A DNA stretch of 26,452 nt from Nitrospira lenta (GCA_945906715.1 CAMDRK010000005.1:1-26452), one strand, 5' to 3'; shown: positions 15,817-22,982, counted from the stretch's first letter. Translations and numbers: made by a program. Notes: a model not told the origin generated them from the letters alone.

Positions 15817-17244
15817 TGCGCTCCCCACCGGTCCGCCTGGTTCGGTCATGCGCCAGGGGTCTAGCAGTTCGGTGAGCCGCTTTCCCGGCAGGACTTTTTG
15901 TTCTTTGGCCATTTGACGCACAGTCTTGCCGGATTTGTAGGCGTCTTTGGCGAGTTTCGCGGCAGCTTCATACCCGATCTCTGGAGCCAGAGCCGTGCAC
16001 ATGGCTAGGCTTTCTTCGATCAAGCTCTTGCAACGTTCCTCATTGGCTTTGATGCCATCAATACACTTGACTGCGAAGTTGCTCGAGGCTGTCGAGAGAA
16101 GCTCAATGGATTGTAATACGTTATAGGCCATCACCGGCAGCATGACGATCAGTTCGAAGTTGGCTGCCTGCCCTCCCACGGTCACGGTGACATCGTTGCC
16201 GATCACCTGGGCGCAGACCATCGTCACCGATTCGGCAATGACTGGGTTGACCTTGCCAGGCATGATGGACGAGCCCGGCTGTGTTTCCGGCAGATTGATC
16301 TCCCCAAGCCCGCAACGCGGGCCAGAACCGAGCCAGCGGATGTCGTTGGCAATCTTCATCAGACTCACGGCGATGGTCTTCAACTCCCCACTCGCTTCGA
16401 CTAACGAATCCTGGGTGGACTGCGCTTCAAAGTGGTTTTTCGCTTCAATAAATTTACAACCTGTCTCTTTCGAGACGATGGCCATGACCTTGGCCGAGAA
16501 CTTCGGATGGCAATTGAGCCCTGTCCCGACCGCGGTGCCGCCGAGCGCCACTTCGCTGAGCGCCTCTTGCGCCCGCTTGACCCGTTGAATGCCTAATTCA
16601 ATCTGCCTCGCGTAACCACCGAACTCCTGACCCAATCGAACAGGTGTCGCATCCTGCAAATGGGTGCGGCCGATCTTGACGACTTTGTCGAACTCTTTGG
16701 CTTTACGGGCAAGTGCTTTCTGCAAGCCAGTGAGTGCCGGAATGAGCTGTTGCTGCATCATCTCCCCGGCGGCGATATGAATGGCCGTGGGAATCACGTC
16801 GTTGCTGGATTGGCCAAGATTGACGTGATCGTTTGGATGCACCAGCTTGCTGCCTCGCGCTCCGCCTAACAGCTCGGTCGCGCGATTGGAAATCACCTCA
16901 TTGGTATTCATGTTGGTAGAGGTGCCGGAACCGGTTTGGAAAATGTCTACGGGGAATTCGGCATCGAGCGCTCCCTCGACCACTTCGGTCGCTGCCTGAT
17001 TGATCGCATCCCCCGGTTTCTTGTCGAGGAGGCCCAGCGATTGATTGACCGTAGCGGCTGCCCGTTTGATTAGTCCCATCGCCCGGATCATGGAACGGGG
17101 AAATCGCAAGGAGCTGATCGGGAAGTTCTCAATGGCACGGGCGGTCTGCACTCCATAATAGGCAATAGCCGGTACGGCCAGCTCGCCCATCGTATCTCGT
17201 TCAATTCTGGTCGCCGGTGGCGACTGAGTTGCTGTTTTCTTCAT
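15808..17244 (-). CDS. fumC: Class II fumarate hydratase
   Basis: This enzyme interconverts fumarate and malate. From the ATG at 17244 it has 478 residues. Motifs: QTGSGTSTNMNTNEVISNRA (103-122), HPNDHVNLGQSSND (136-149), catalytic-type T195-H196, and the superfamily signature GSSIMPGKVNP (324-334) with the catalytic serine loop. HPNDHVN and the spacing fit fumarase better than aspartase, which it otherwise resembles. An upstream in-frame start at 17328 exists, but it lies before the predicted promoter (17287-17316). The chosen ATG has GGAG about 8 nt upstream and begins near the conserved IERDTMGE. The last residues (VGSAGG) and the stop lie at a G-rich repeat and look non-conserved. Confidence 0.93.
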   Translation of the reverse strand: MKKTATQSPPATRIERDTMGELAVPAIAYYGVQTARAIENFPISSLRFPRSMIRAMGLIKRAAATVNQSLGLLDKKPGDAINQAATEVVEGALDAEFPVDIFQTGSGTSTNMNTNEVISNRATELLGGARGSKLVHPNDHVNLGQSSNDVIPTAIHIAAGEMMQQQLIPALTGLQKALARKAKEFDKVVKIGRTHLQDATPVRLGQEFGGYARQIELGIQRVKRAQEALSEVALGGTAVGTGLNCHPKFSAKVMAIVSKETGCKFIEAKNHFEAQSTQDSLVEASGELKTIAVSLMKIANDIRWLGSGPRCGLGEINLPETQPGSSIMPGKVNPVIAESVTMVCAQVIGNDVTVTVGGQAANFELIVMLPVMAYNVLQSIELLSTASSNFAVKCIDGIKANEERCKSLIEESLAMCTALAPEIGYEAAAKLAKDAYKSGKTVRQMAKEQKVLPGKRLTELLDPWRMTEPGGPVGSAGG

Positions 17245-17286
17245 GGATGCTACTCCGGTGTAAGGGTGCCTGCTGTTGCGGGCGCC

Positions 17287-17316
17287 ATAATAAACGTTAG
17301 CCGCCAGCGAGTACAA
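17287..17316 (-). promoter_or_regulatory. Sigma70-type promoter of fumC
   Basis: On the minus strand TTGTAC (17311-17316), an 18-nt spacer and TATTAT (17287-17292) lie 42 nt before the fumC ATG. This places transcription start downstream of the alternative 17328 start and so supports the ATG at 17244. Confidence 0.5.
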
Positions 17317-17340
17317 GGGCAGTAGCATGAGAACCGATGG

Positions 17341-17445
17341 TTCGTCTTGTTTGTTTGGTCTAGTTGGTTTATTTAGTTGAACCAGACAGACTAGATAGAC
17401 CAGATGAACCAGATCAACCCATCTCGCCCGTCCCGCCTGTCTCGC
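17341..17445. repeat. 9-bp-period inverted repeat, copy B (gltA-fumC gap)
   Basis: The left part carries degenerate TTGGTCTAG/TGGTTTATT units. The right part carries ACCAGACAG/ACTAGATAG/ACCAGATGA units, meeting at about 17380. The arms can pair imperfectly. It lies directly next to the 125-bp palindromic element; together with the fumC promoter the two fill the 325-nt gap between fumC and gltA, and no gene is visible there. Confidence 0.7.
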
Positions 17446-17570
17446 GCAGGATGCTCAAAATGGCCGTTCAGCAAGGCCGCAGCGAGTGAATGGCCGAGGC
17501 GTACCCTTGGGGTACGTTGAGGGTCTGAACGATGCGAGAACGATGCTGGCGGACTTTTTCAGCATCCTGC
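17446..17570. repeat. 125-bp imperfect palindrome abutting the gltA stop codon
   Basis: Both ends carry the same terminal sequence in opposite orientation: GCAGGATGCT at 17446-17455 and its complement at 17561-17570. Imperfect complementarity continues inward to a centre with two GTAC-containing arms around 17500-17515. It has no coding capacity, which fits a MITE/REP-like non-autonomous element. Its right end shares one base with the gltA stop codon TAG (17570-17572). A stable cruciform or RNA hairpin is expected, so it could also end gltA transcription. Confidence 0.75.
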
Positions 17571-18703
17571 TAACGTTGATCAATGGGCACGTACGGTTGA
17601 CCATGCTCACCGGAGTAAATCTGGTCAGGACGGAATAATTTATTCTCTCGAAGCTGTTCGAGCCAATGGGCGACCCACCCCGATACACGCGCCATCGCAA
17701 ACAACGGTGTAAACAGATCGGGTTCGATATGCATCTTGTCGTAGACAATTCCAGAGTAGAAATCGACGTTGGGATAAATCCCCTTCCCCTTCAACAATTC
17801 TTCTGCAACCAGCTCAACCTCTACGGCCACCTCGTACATCGGCGAGTTACCGCATTCCTTGAAAAGCCGTTTGCACAGGCCTTGTAGAATTGTCGCGCGG
17901 GGATCTTTGACCTTGTACACCCGATGACCAAAACCCATCAGCCGTTGTTTTGCACGGACCTGTTCTTCAAGATACGGCCTGGCTTTCCCTGGCTCGCCGA
18001 TTTCCTTCAACATCTGCACAACTTCTTCGTTGGCCCCTCCATGCAGCGGGCCCTTCAGCGCCCCGATTGAAGATGCGACAACCGTATAGGGATCGGCCAG
18101 GGTTGAGGCAGTGACCATACCCGTGAAGGTTGAGGCATTCATCGTGTGCTCGGCATGGAGGATTAGGCAATCGTCAAAAATGTCTCCCCACAAGGGAAGC
18201 GGGTCCGTCTCCGTGAGCATATAGAGAAAGTTTTCAGAAAATCCGAGATCGTCCCGCGGTGGAATGTATTCGTCCCCATGCCGCAAACGCGCCCAGGCAG
18301 CGACGATCGTGGGCAGTTTGGCAACGAGACGGACCGCCGACCAATAATTATTTTCGATGTCCTGGACATTTCGGCCTGGATAAAACATGCCCAGCGCGGC
18401 AACCGCAGCCTGCAAGGCATCCATTGGATGTCCGTGCTCCGGAAGGCATTTCAACAAGTCGATAATCTTGAACTTGATGCGACGGTGATGGAGGATGTCC
18501 TCGTACCATCGCGCGAATTGCGGTTGAGTGGGAAGATGTCCAAACAGCAGCAGATAAGACGTTTCAAGATAGGACGATCGCAGGCAAAGCTCTTCGACAC
18601 GGATGCCTCGATACTCGAGCACGCCGCGTTGCCCATCCACATCGCTGATCGAAGATTTGGCTGCGGGGACGCCGGCAAGCCCCGGCATAAAATCATGCGG
18701 CAT
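17570..18703 (-). CDS. gltA: Citrate synthase
   Basis: This enzyme condenses acetyl-CoA and oxaloacetate to citrate. It has 377 residues, the length of the shorter (Gram-positive/archaeal-like) citrate synthases. Motifs: LHAEHTMNAST (182-192), GALKGPLHGGANEE (214-227) with catalytic-type H221, MGFGHRVYKVKDPR (256-269) with H260, and PNVDFYSG (311-318) with catalytic D314. The 2-methylcitrate synthase relative cannot be excluded by motifs alone, but the neighbouring fumarase favours a TCA role. The ATG follows AAGGGA at about 8 nt. The 3' end abuts the palindromic repeat, and the 9-bp-period repeat copy C lies in its upstream region. Confidence 0.93.
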   Translation of the reverse strand: MPHDFMPGLAGVPAAKSSISDVDGQRGVLEYRGIRVEELCLRSSYLETSYLLLFGHLPTQPQFARWYEDILHHRRIKFKIIDLLKCLPEHGHPMDALQAAVAALGMFYPGRNVQDIENNYWSAVRLVAKLPTIVAAWARLRHGDEYIPPRDDLGFSENFLYMLTETDPLPLWGDIFDDCLILHAEHTMNASTFTGMVTASTLADPYTVVASSIGALKGPLHGGANEEVVQMLKEIGEPGKARPYLEEQVRAKQRLMGFGHRVYKVKDPRATILQGLCKRLFKECGNSPMYEVAVEVELVAEELLKGKGIYPNVDFYSGIVYDKMHIEPDLFTPLFAMARVSGWVAHWLEQLRENKLFRPDQIYSGEHGQPYVPIDQR

Positions 18704-18730
18704 GGTCCGTATCCCTTACCTGTGTGTCAG

Positions 18731-18759
18731 GATATATGTAGTGGGGTCTGCACGTCCAG
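18731..18759 (-). promoter_or_regulatory. Weak candidate promoter of gltA
   Basis: On the minus strand TATATC (18731-18736) could serve as a -10, 17 nt from a poor -35 (CTGGAC, 18754-18759). It lies 28 nt before the gltA ATG, between the gene and repeat copy C. Confidence 0.25.
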
Positions 18760-18761
18760 CC

Positions 18762-18840
18762 CGGTCTATCTTGTCTGTCTGGTCTATTCGGTCTGTCTGG
18801 TCTATCTGGTCTATTCGGTCCAAATGAACAAGCGAGGCGG
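18762..18840. repeat. 9-bp-period repeat, copy C (between divergent gltA and the exported-protein gene)
   Basis: About six consecutive GGTCTATC/GTCTGTCTG/GTCTATTCG units are followed by CCAAATGAACAAG. The same closing motif ends copy D. Only one arm type is present, so unlike copies A and D it does not form a long self-complementary hairpin. Confidence 0.8.
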
Positions 18841-18843
18841 ATC

Positions 18844-18872
18844 TTGTAATGACTCGTATCCATTGGCATACT
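18844..18872 (+). promoter_or_regulatory. Candidate promoter of the exported-protein gene
   Basis: TTGTAA (18844-18849), a 17-nt spacer and CATACT (18867-18872) end 33 nt before the ATG at 18906. It starts right at the edge of repeat copy C. If it is real, the upstream ATG at 18849 is not transcribed as part of the gene. Confidence 0.4.
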
Positions 18873-18905
18873 CACCTTGTCGGCTATTCACACAAGGAAT
18901 CGGAT

Positions 18906-19313
18906 ATGCCGAGGAAGTACGCAATGACGGTGTCTCTGTCCCTCCAGCTGACAATCCTTGGTCTCTTTGCAATGGGAGCAGCCAATATGGCACAGGCCGA
19001 AGGGGAGACCCTTGCGTTTGCCGTAGTAAGTGAGGTGCCAAAAGACAAGGCCCAGGTAACGGCGAAGGTCTCGATCAATGATTCAGTGTCAGATATGAAG
19101 CTCCTCGCATCGGAGACAATCCTAAATAATCTGATATGGAAAAAGCTCGAGATCTGCCATGCCATGAGGCTTGAAGGGTACAAAAACCCCGAAGGCTTCC
19201 AGATTGTCACGGTGCATGTGATCGATGCCGGCATGCTGCCGATGTCTCTCCAGTCTTTTGCCGGCGATTGTTTGATTAAGAAAGCGATCGAGGTTGCACC
19301 GTTGAGGGACTAG
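18906..19313 (+). CDS. Small exported protein of unknown function
   Basis: I do not recognise this 135-residue protein. The N-terminus is a clear Sec signal: basic MPRKYA, a hydrophobic core (about 8-25) and a likely cleavage site after AQA (about residue 31, ...NMAQA|EGETL). The mature part is about 105 residues and contains two cysteines (in EICHAMRL and GDCLIKK) that could form a disulfide. No membrane segment follows. The ATG at 18906 has AAGGA about 8 nt upstream, which is much better than the ATG at 18849. It is divergent from gltA and converges on the zinc-ribbon gene across a hairpin-forming repeat. A periplasmic location is inferred. Confidence 0.75.
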   Translation: MPRKYAMTVSLSLQLTILGLFAMGAANMAQAEGETLAFAVVSEVPKDKAQVTAKVSINDSVSDMKLLASETILNNLIWKKLEICHAMRLEGYKNPEGFQIVTVHVIDAGMLPMSLQSFAGDCLIKKAIEVAPLRD

Positions 19314-19340
19314 CCAGAATACCTGAGCGGGACGGACGAT

Positions 19341-19399
19341 GGTTCGAGGTCCGAAGTTCGAGGTTTCCTGAACTTCGAACCTAGAACTTCGAACTTCGG
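19341..19399. repeat. AAGTTCGA-type inverted repeat between convergent genes
   Basis: Several copies of a GTTCGAGGT/GAAGTTCGA unit (19341-19366) face complementary copies (AACTTCGAA, 19371-19399). The core can fold into a hairpin. It covers the 3' end of the zinc-ribbon gene: the codons for its last residues (RSSKF) and its TAG stop lie inside the repeat. Its position between two convergent stops would suit a bidirectional terminator. Confidence 0.7.
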
Positions 19400-19767
19400 C
19401 ATTCCGGACAAGAGGCGGGTTCTTCTGCCGACTCACAATCCTCAGCGGTCAATGGGAAGAGTTGTTCGCACTGCCGGCAGGGGCGAATCTCAAAGTAGGC
19501 GGTACCCTTATCATCGATCTCGGTAGGTAAGAGCAACTCCTGAGGGTCATAGCCGATCGCGCCACCGTCGGAGAATTTGACAATGGCCAGCCGATCGTTA
19601 AAGACTTCAAAGCTTCCTTCCTGGCCTTTCCTCGCCAAGACATGCCCGACGACGAGCACCGGCTGTCCCTTGCGCTTGGTGCGGAGGTCTCGTAAGGTAT
19701 GATGCGTATCTGTCGCGCAGGAAAACTGACCGCTAGAGCTGGTTCCAAAAATTGGCGTCGGCATCAT
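19381..19767 (-). CDS. Small zinc-ribbon protein of unknown function
   Basis: I do not recognise this protein. From the tandem ATG codons at 19767/19764 it has 127-128 residues. The middle (GQPVLVVGHVLARK...GYDPQELLLP) looks like a small beta-rich domain. The C-terminus has two C-x2-C pairs (CRQC and CPEC, 19 residues apart), a typical zinc-ribbon arrangement, with an extra cysteine between them. The frame is open to 19863, but the upstream codons run through the start of the divergent ArsC-like gene and look non-coding. No ribosome binding site is seen before the ATGs, so the start is uncertain. The last residues (SSKF) are encoded by the adjacent repeat. Composition and motifs favour a real gene. 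Confidence 0.65.
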   Translation of the reverse strand: MMPTPIFGTSSSGQFSCATDTHHTLRDLRTKRKGQPVLVVGHVLARKGQEGSFEVFNDRLAIVKFSDGGAIGYDPQELLLPTEIDDKGTAYFEIRPCRQCEQLFPLTAEDCESAEEPASCPECRSSKF

Positions 19768-19781
19768 GGGGCTGATGTAAT
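19752..19781 (+). promoter_or_regulatory. Candidate promoter of the ArsC-like gene
   Basis: TTGGCG (19752-19757), an 18-nt spacer and TGTAAT (19776-19781) lie 75 nt before the ATG at 19856. The promoter overlaps the start of the divergent zinc-ribbon gene. Confidence 0.35.
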
Positions 19782-19855
19782 CATGATAGGGCTCATGTAT
19801 CACAGGGGCAAAAATGGCGCAAGGCATGCACGGCGCTGAACCAAGGAGTTCAAAC

Positions 19856-20206
19856 ATGGCCACGGTGACGATTTACCAAAAACCCACCTGCAGCACCTGC
19901 CGTCAGGCCGTGCAACTGCTAAAAGAAAGTGGCAAGCCATTCACGGCTATTAACTACTATGAGAAACCCTTCACGAAGGCTCAACTCAAGAATCTGTTAA
20001 AAAAAGCAGGGCTCTCACCGAAGGACATTCTGAGAGCCAAAGAGGACATCTACAAGGAGCTCGGTTTGTCGAAAAAGATTCTGTCTGACGATGATTGGCT
20101 GGATCTGATGGTGACCCATCCGGATCTCATTCAGCGTCCGATTGTCGAAAAAGGCGAGAAGGTAATCCTGGCTAGACCGGCAGAGATTATCAAGCAGCTA
20201 CTGTAG
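19856..20206 (+). CDS. ArsC/Spx-family thioredoxin-fold protein
   Basis: A 116-residue protein of the ArsC/Spx/YffB family. It starts with VTIYQKPTCSTCRQAVQLL, in which the C-x2-C (CSTC) occupies the redox site. The next conserved region ILRAKEDIYKELGL matches the ArsC-type LR-[TA]-[KR]-E-[ED]-x-YKELGL block, and IQRPIVEKGEKVILARP has the two C-terminal arginines. ArsC reduces arsenate with glutathione or glutaredoxin, while Spx and YffB relatives do other redox or regulatory work. No ars genes are nearby, so an arsenate role is unproven. The ATG at 19856 has AAGGAG about 7 nt upstream and is clearly better than the in-frame ATG 14 codons earlier. It converges on the GGDEF gene with 6 nt between the stops. 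Confidence 0.88.
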   Translation: MATVTIYQKPTCSTCRQAVQLLKESGKPFTAINYYEKPFTKAQLKNLLKKAGLSPKDILRAKEDIYKELGLSKKILSDDDWLDLMVTHPDLIQRPIVEKGEKVILARPAEIIKQLL

Positions 20207-20212
20207 TTGGCC

Positions 20213-21523
20213 CTACGTTCCATATTCGCTCATTGAGGAGACTCTTCCTGTTCCTGTAGCGGAACGCCGTACCGGCACATTCTCTTCGGTCCCACGCTTT
20301 ACAACGTTCCCCCCTACTCCTTTGGCTTCATAGAGGGCGCGGTACGCCGACATGATCACCAGCGTCAGTGTCGCGCTGTCGTTCAGTTTTTCCGCTACGC
20401 CAATACTCAAGGTGACAGGAAGCGCCTGGTCGCGTGGTCCGGTCTTTTGAGCCGCTCGCTCCTTTTCCCACACTCGTTCTCTTCCTCTGAGAAACAGCGA
20501 GACTGCTTCGATCGATTTCCGGATAGTATCCAACGCACTGAGCGCTTCAATAGTCGATTTTCCAGGAAACAGTACGGTGAGTTCTTCTCCAGTCGTACGG
20601 AAGACTTGCCCACTTGTGCAGACTGCCAGAACTTTCGGTGCGATCTGTTTTAAGATCTGTTCACTGACAGACTTTCCATGGACATTGGCATATTGCGTGA
20701 GCTGGTCGATACCGATGACTGCAACGGAAAATCGCTTCCCAAGTTGTCCGATCGCTTCGTTATAGGCCAGGCGACCAGGGATGCCGGTAAGTGTGTCCCG
20801 ATAGGTTTGCCGATGAAAGGACTGAAGCAATGTGGCGAAGAGAACCAGTCCGGCCGTCATGAAAAAGTTTGTCGGGTGCCAGCCATAACGGCTCGTATGG
20901 TAGGCCACGAAAATGGCCACTAGCGCCCAGATTGCTCCTCCTTCAAGCGCGTCGCGATGAAGGACGAATCGTATGCCGTGCAGCAGCAATGCTGTAGCAA
21001 ATGCCAGCAACGCCGGTTGCGGAATCGGCGTCCATTCCGTGAACATCAGCGGAATAAATGCTCCGGCAAATAATGATGTCGCCAGATCATGCTGGTCCGG
21101 ACGGCAGAGCCAGAGCAGCAGAATAGGTTGGAGCAAGACGAGTGAGAGGCGTATTAGGCCACGCGATGTCCAAAGTGAACCTTCTTTGAGAATGGAGAAG
21201 GCCAGCAGGTTGAGAGGGACGAGAAACGCGGTCATAGCGTCAATCGTTTGATGTACGGCCTCCTGATCGACTTCGCCATTGGGAATCAGAACCATGGCCC
21301 GATCGGCCAGCACCAACACAAGCAGGGAAAGGATCATGCGACTGCTGGCAAGGTACCAGCCAAAGATAAGCCCAAACGTGAGGACGATATACGGTAGGGC
21401 GGCGATCGGCTGTTGCAACCAGGTCGGGAGCCCCTGGGGACGAAGAAATCCGATCGCAAGGAGAAGAATCAGCCCTCCAGGGAAGAGCAGCGCGAGGATA
21501 GATTTCCAGAGCTGAGGTAGCAT
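20213..21523 (-). CDS. Multi-spanning membrane protein with a degenerate GGDEF domain
   Basis: This 436-residue protein has an N-terminal half with about seven to eight hydrophobic segments (from about residue 8 to 235). A C-terminal GGDEF-type domain (about 240-410) follows, beginning with YRDTLTGIPGRLAYNEAI. The active-site loop, normally GG[DE]EF, reads TGEEL (311-315): the first glycine and the phenylalanine are replaced. The RxxD inhibitory site is not evident. Canonical GGDEF proteins make cyclic di-GMP; here activity may be reduced or lost, and a GTP- or c-di-GMP-sensing role is possible. The N-terminal membrane region matches no sensor domain I can name. The ATG has GGGGAG about 4 nt upstream. 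Confidence 0.85.
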   Translation of the reverse strand: MLPQLWKSILALLFPGGLILLLAIGFLRPQGLPTWLQQPIAALPYIVLTFGLIFGWYLASSRMILSLLVLVLADRAMVLIPNGEVDQEAVHQTIDAMTAFLVPLNLLAFSILKEGSLWTSRGLIRLSLVLLQPILLLWLCRPDQHDLATSLFAGAFIPLMFTEWTPIPQPALLAFATALLLHGIRFVLHRDALEGGAIWALVAIFVAYHTSRYGWHPTNFFMTAGLVLFATLLQSFHRQTYRDTLTGIPGRLAYNEAIGQLGKRFSVAVIGIDQLTQYANVHGKSVSEQILKQIAPKVLAVCTSGQVFRTTGEELTVLFPGKSTIEALSALDTIRKSIEAVSLFLRGRERVWEKERAAQKTGPRDQALPVTLSIGVAEKLNDSATLTLVIMSAYRALYEAKGVGGNVVKRGTEENVPVRRSATGTGRVSSMSEYGT

Positions 21524-21625
21524 CGTACTCCCCTATGAATAGAGTGGACCGGGGCCCTAGCAGAACTGCCAGAACCATACCAGCCCAGCTCTACGCTGTA
21601 GGAAGCGCTCAAACTGCGACCCGAT

Positions 21626-21639
21626 AAAACCATGGTTTT
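21626..21639. promoter_or_regulatory. Perfect 14-bp palindrome upstream of the GGDEF gene
   Basis: AAAACCATGGTTTT is its own reverse complement and lies about 100 nt before the GGDEF-gene ATG. It stands in the 244-nt gap to the RNase D gene, where I see no gene or repeat. It could be an operator, but a single copy is weak evidence. Confidence 0.25.
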
Positions 21640-21767
21640 TGAGGGAGAATCCGGCGTCTGTGATCGCTTTATGAGGGAGGCACAAGCGCAAGGGCGCCTC
21701 AAGGCCATTTGTGAACAGTCAGAGGAGGTTGTCAGACAGGGTACAGAGAGGACTACTCGACGGTGCG

Positions 21768-22982
21768 TCAGCTCGAAGTATTCAAAGGAAGGTCTTGGGT
21801 CATTCGAAGAGCACCGGAGGTTCGGTCTACGGTAATAGGGACCGCACCATCTAAGACCTGTAAGAGTAGATCCCCAGCCAGCTGTCGCCGCCAGCCGCGG
21901 AGGATAGGCACATCAAGGGCTGTTCGATTCTGCTTGGCCTCCACGAGTGTTTGTAGGTCGGCACTGGTGGCCACCATAGTGGGAGCAATCCCCTCCTCTG
22001 CTGCGCGAGCCTTCAGCACAGCTTGCAGGAGTTCGACGATACCCGTCGACTCAGGATCAGGTTTTCGCTCACTAGGAACCTCCGGCCAGGCCGATGGTGG
22101 AAGCGCAAGCGCCGAGGTAATGGCCGCTAGTAATTGTGCCCCGTGCCGATCGACCTCGGAAGAATGGACGCCACGGAGGCCACGAAGATCGTTGACCGAT
22201 TTTGGGGGATGGCGTGCAAGCTGGAGCAGCACCTCGTCGCGCATGACACGTCCGCGAGGCACGTTCCGGCGGCGAGCTTCCGCTTCCCGCCAAGCAGCCA
22301 ACTCACGCAGCACCGCAGCCCCTTTGGGTTTGAGCGTGTCCCACCCTCGAATTCGTTGATAGCGTTCCTGCGGTTCTCGACTTTTTTCTCCCACCGCAGT
22401 TTCGAGACGTGCAAACTCCTCACTGACCCACTCCAATCGGCCGAGGGCGCGGAGGCGATCCTGTAAATGCGTATGGATCGACAGGAGGAATTCGACATCT
22501 TCCAATGCGTAGGCGATCTGGCCATCCGAGAGCGGTCGCGCACTCCAGTTCGTAAAGGTATGGGCTTTCGCCAGCCTGGTACCAAGGAGTCGCTGGACTA
22601 AGTTTGCATAGGCGATTTGGGCGCCATACCCGACCATGGCGGCGGCGATCTGGGTATCAAAAAATGGCTTCGGGATCTGCCCTGCATGTGTGGCGAACAG
22701 ATCGAGATCCTGCCGTCCGGCATGAAAGATTTTCTCGATTTTGGCATCACAGATGAGTTCCCAGAAGACGTCGAGCGATCCGCTGGCTTGGACGGCAGGA
22801 AAGTCGATGACGGCGGCGGTGGTGGCGGTGGCGACTTGGATCAGTTCGAGTCGTGGAATAAAGGTGTCTTCCCCGACGAACTCCGTATCCAGAGCCAGCC
22901 GCGGGCTTTCCCGCAATGCGCGGCAGAGGGATTCAAGGCCTTGCTGATCAGTCACATACGGCAGAGGTGAATTGGGTGTCAC
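21768..22982 (-). CDS. rnd: RNase D-like 3'-5' exonuclease with HRDC domain
   Basis: A member of the DEDDy exonuclease family that trims the 3' ends of tRNA and other stable RNAs. From the GTG at 22982 it has 404 residues. Exo I is LALDTEF (D32, E34), Exo II is HAGRQDLDLF (D92) and Exo III is Y158-x3-D162 (YALED). An HRDC domain follows at about 230-300 (LKPKGAAVLRELAAWREAEARRRN). The C-terminal ~110 residues include a second HRDC-like, less conserved region. An in-frame ATG at 23039 would overlap the upstream gene by 50 nt and add 19 non-conserved residues. The GTG 7 nt after that gene's stop is preferred, but neither has a strong ribosome binding site. It is probably co-transcribed with the J-domain gene. 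Confidence 0.9.
   Translation of the reverse strand: MTPNSPLPYVTDQQGLESLCRALRESPRLALDTEFVGEDTFIPRLELIQVATATTAAVIDFPAVQASGSLDVFWELICDAKIEKIFHAGRQDLDLFATHAGQIPKPFFDTQIAAAMVGYGAQIAYANLVQRLLGTRLAKAHTFTNWSARPLSDGQIAYALEDVEFLLSIHTHLQDRLRALGRLEWVSEEFARLETAVGEKSREPQERYQRIRGWDTLKPKGAAVLRELAAWREAEARRRNVPRGRVMRDEVLLQLARHPPKSVNDLRGLRGVHSSEVDRHGAQLLAAITSALALPPSAWPEVPSERKPDPESTGIVELLQAVLKARAAEEGIAPTMVATSADLQTLVEAKQNRTALDVPILRGWRRQLAGDLLLQVLDGAVPITVDRTSGALRMTQDLPLNTSS

Noticed and set aside
18278..19033. Long open frame rich in Leu-Val-Tyr-Ser through the repeat at 18762-18840
   Set aside because: The 9-bp period is a multiple of three, so the repeat stays open in several frames and creates peptide-like strings (also at 9322-9534 and 23477-23980). 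The rest of the frame is antisense to gltA.
19856..20206. Arsenic-resistance locus
   Set aside because: Only the ArsC-like protein is present. There is no arsR, arsB or acr3 nearby, and the family includes non-arsenate members.
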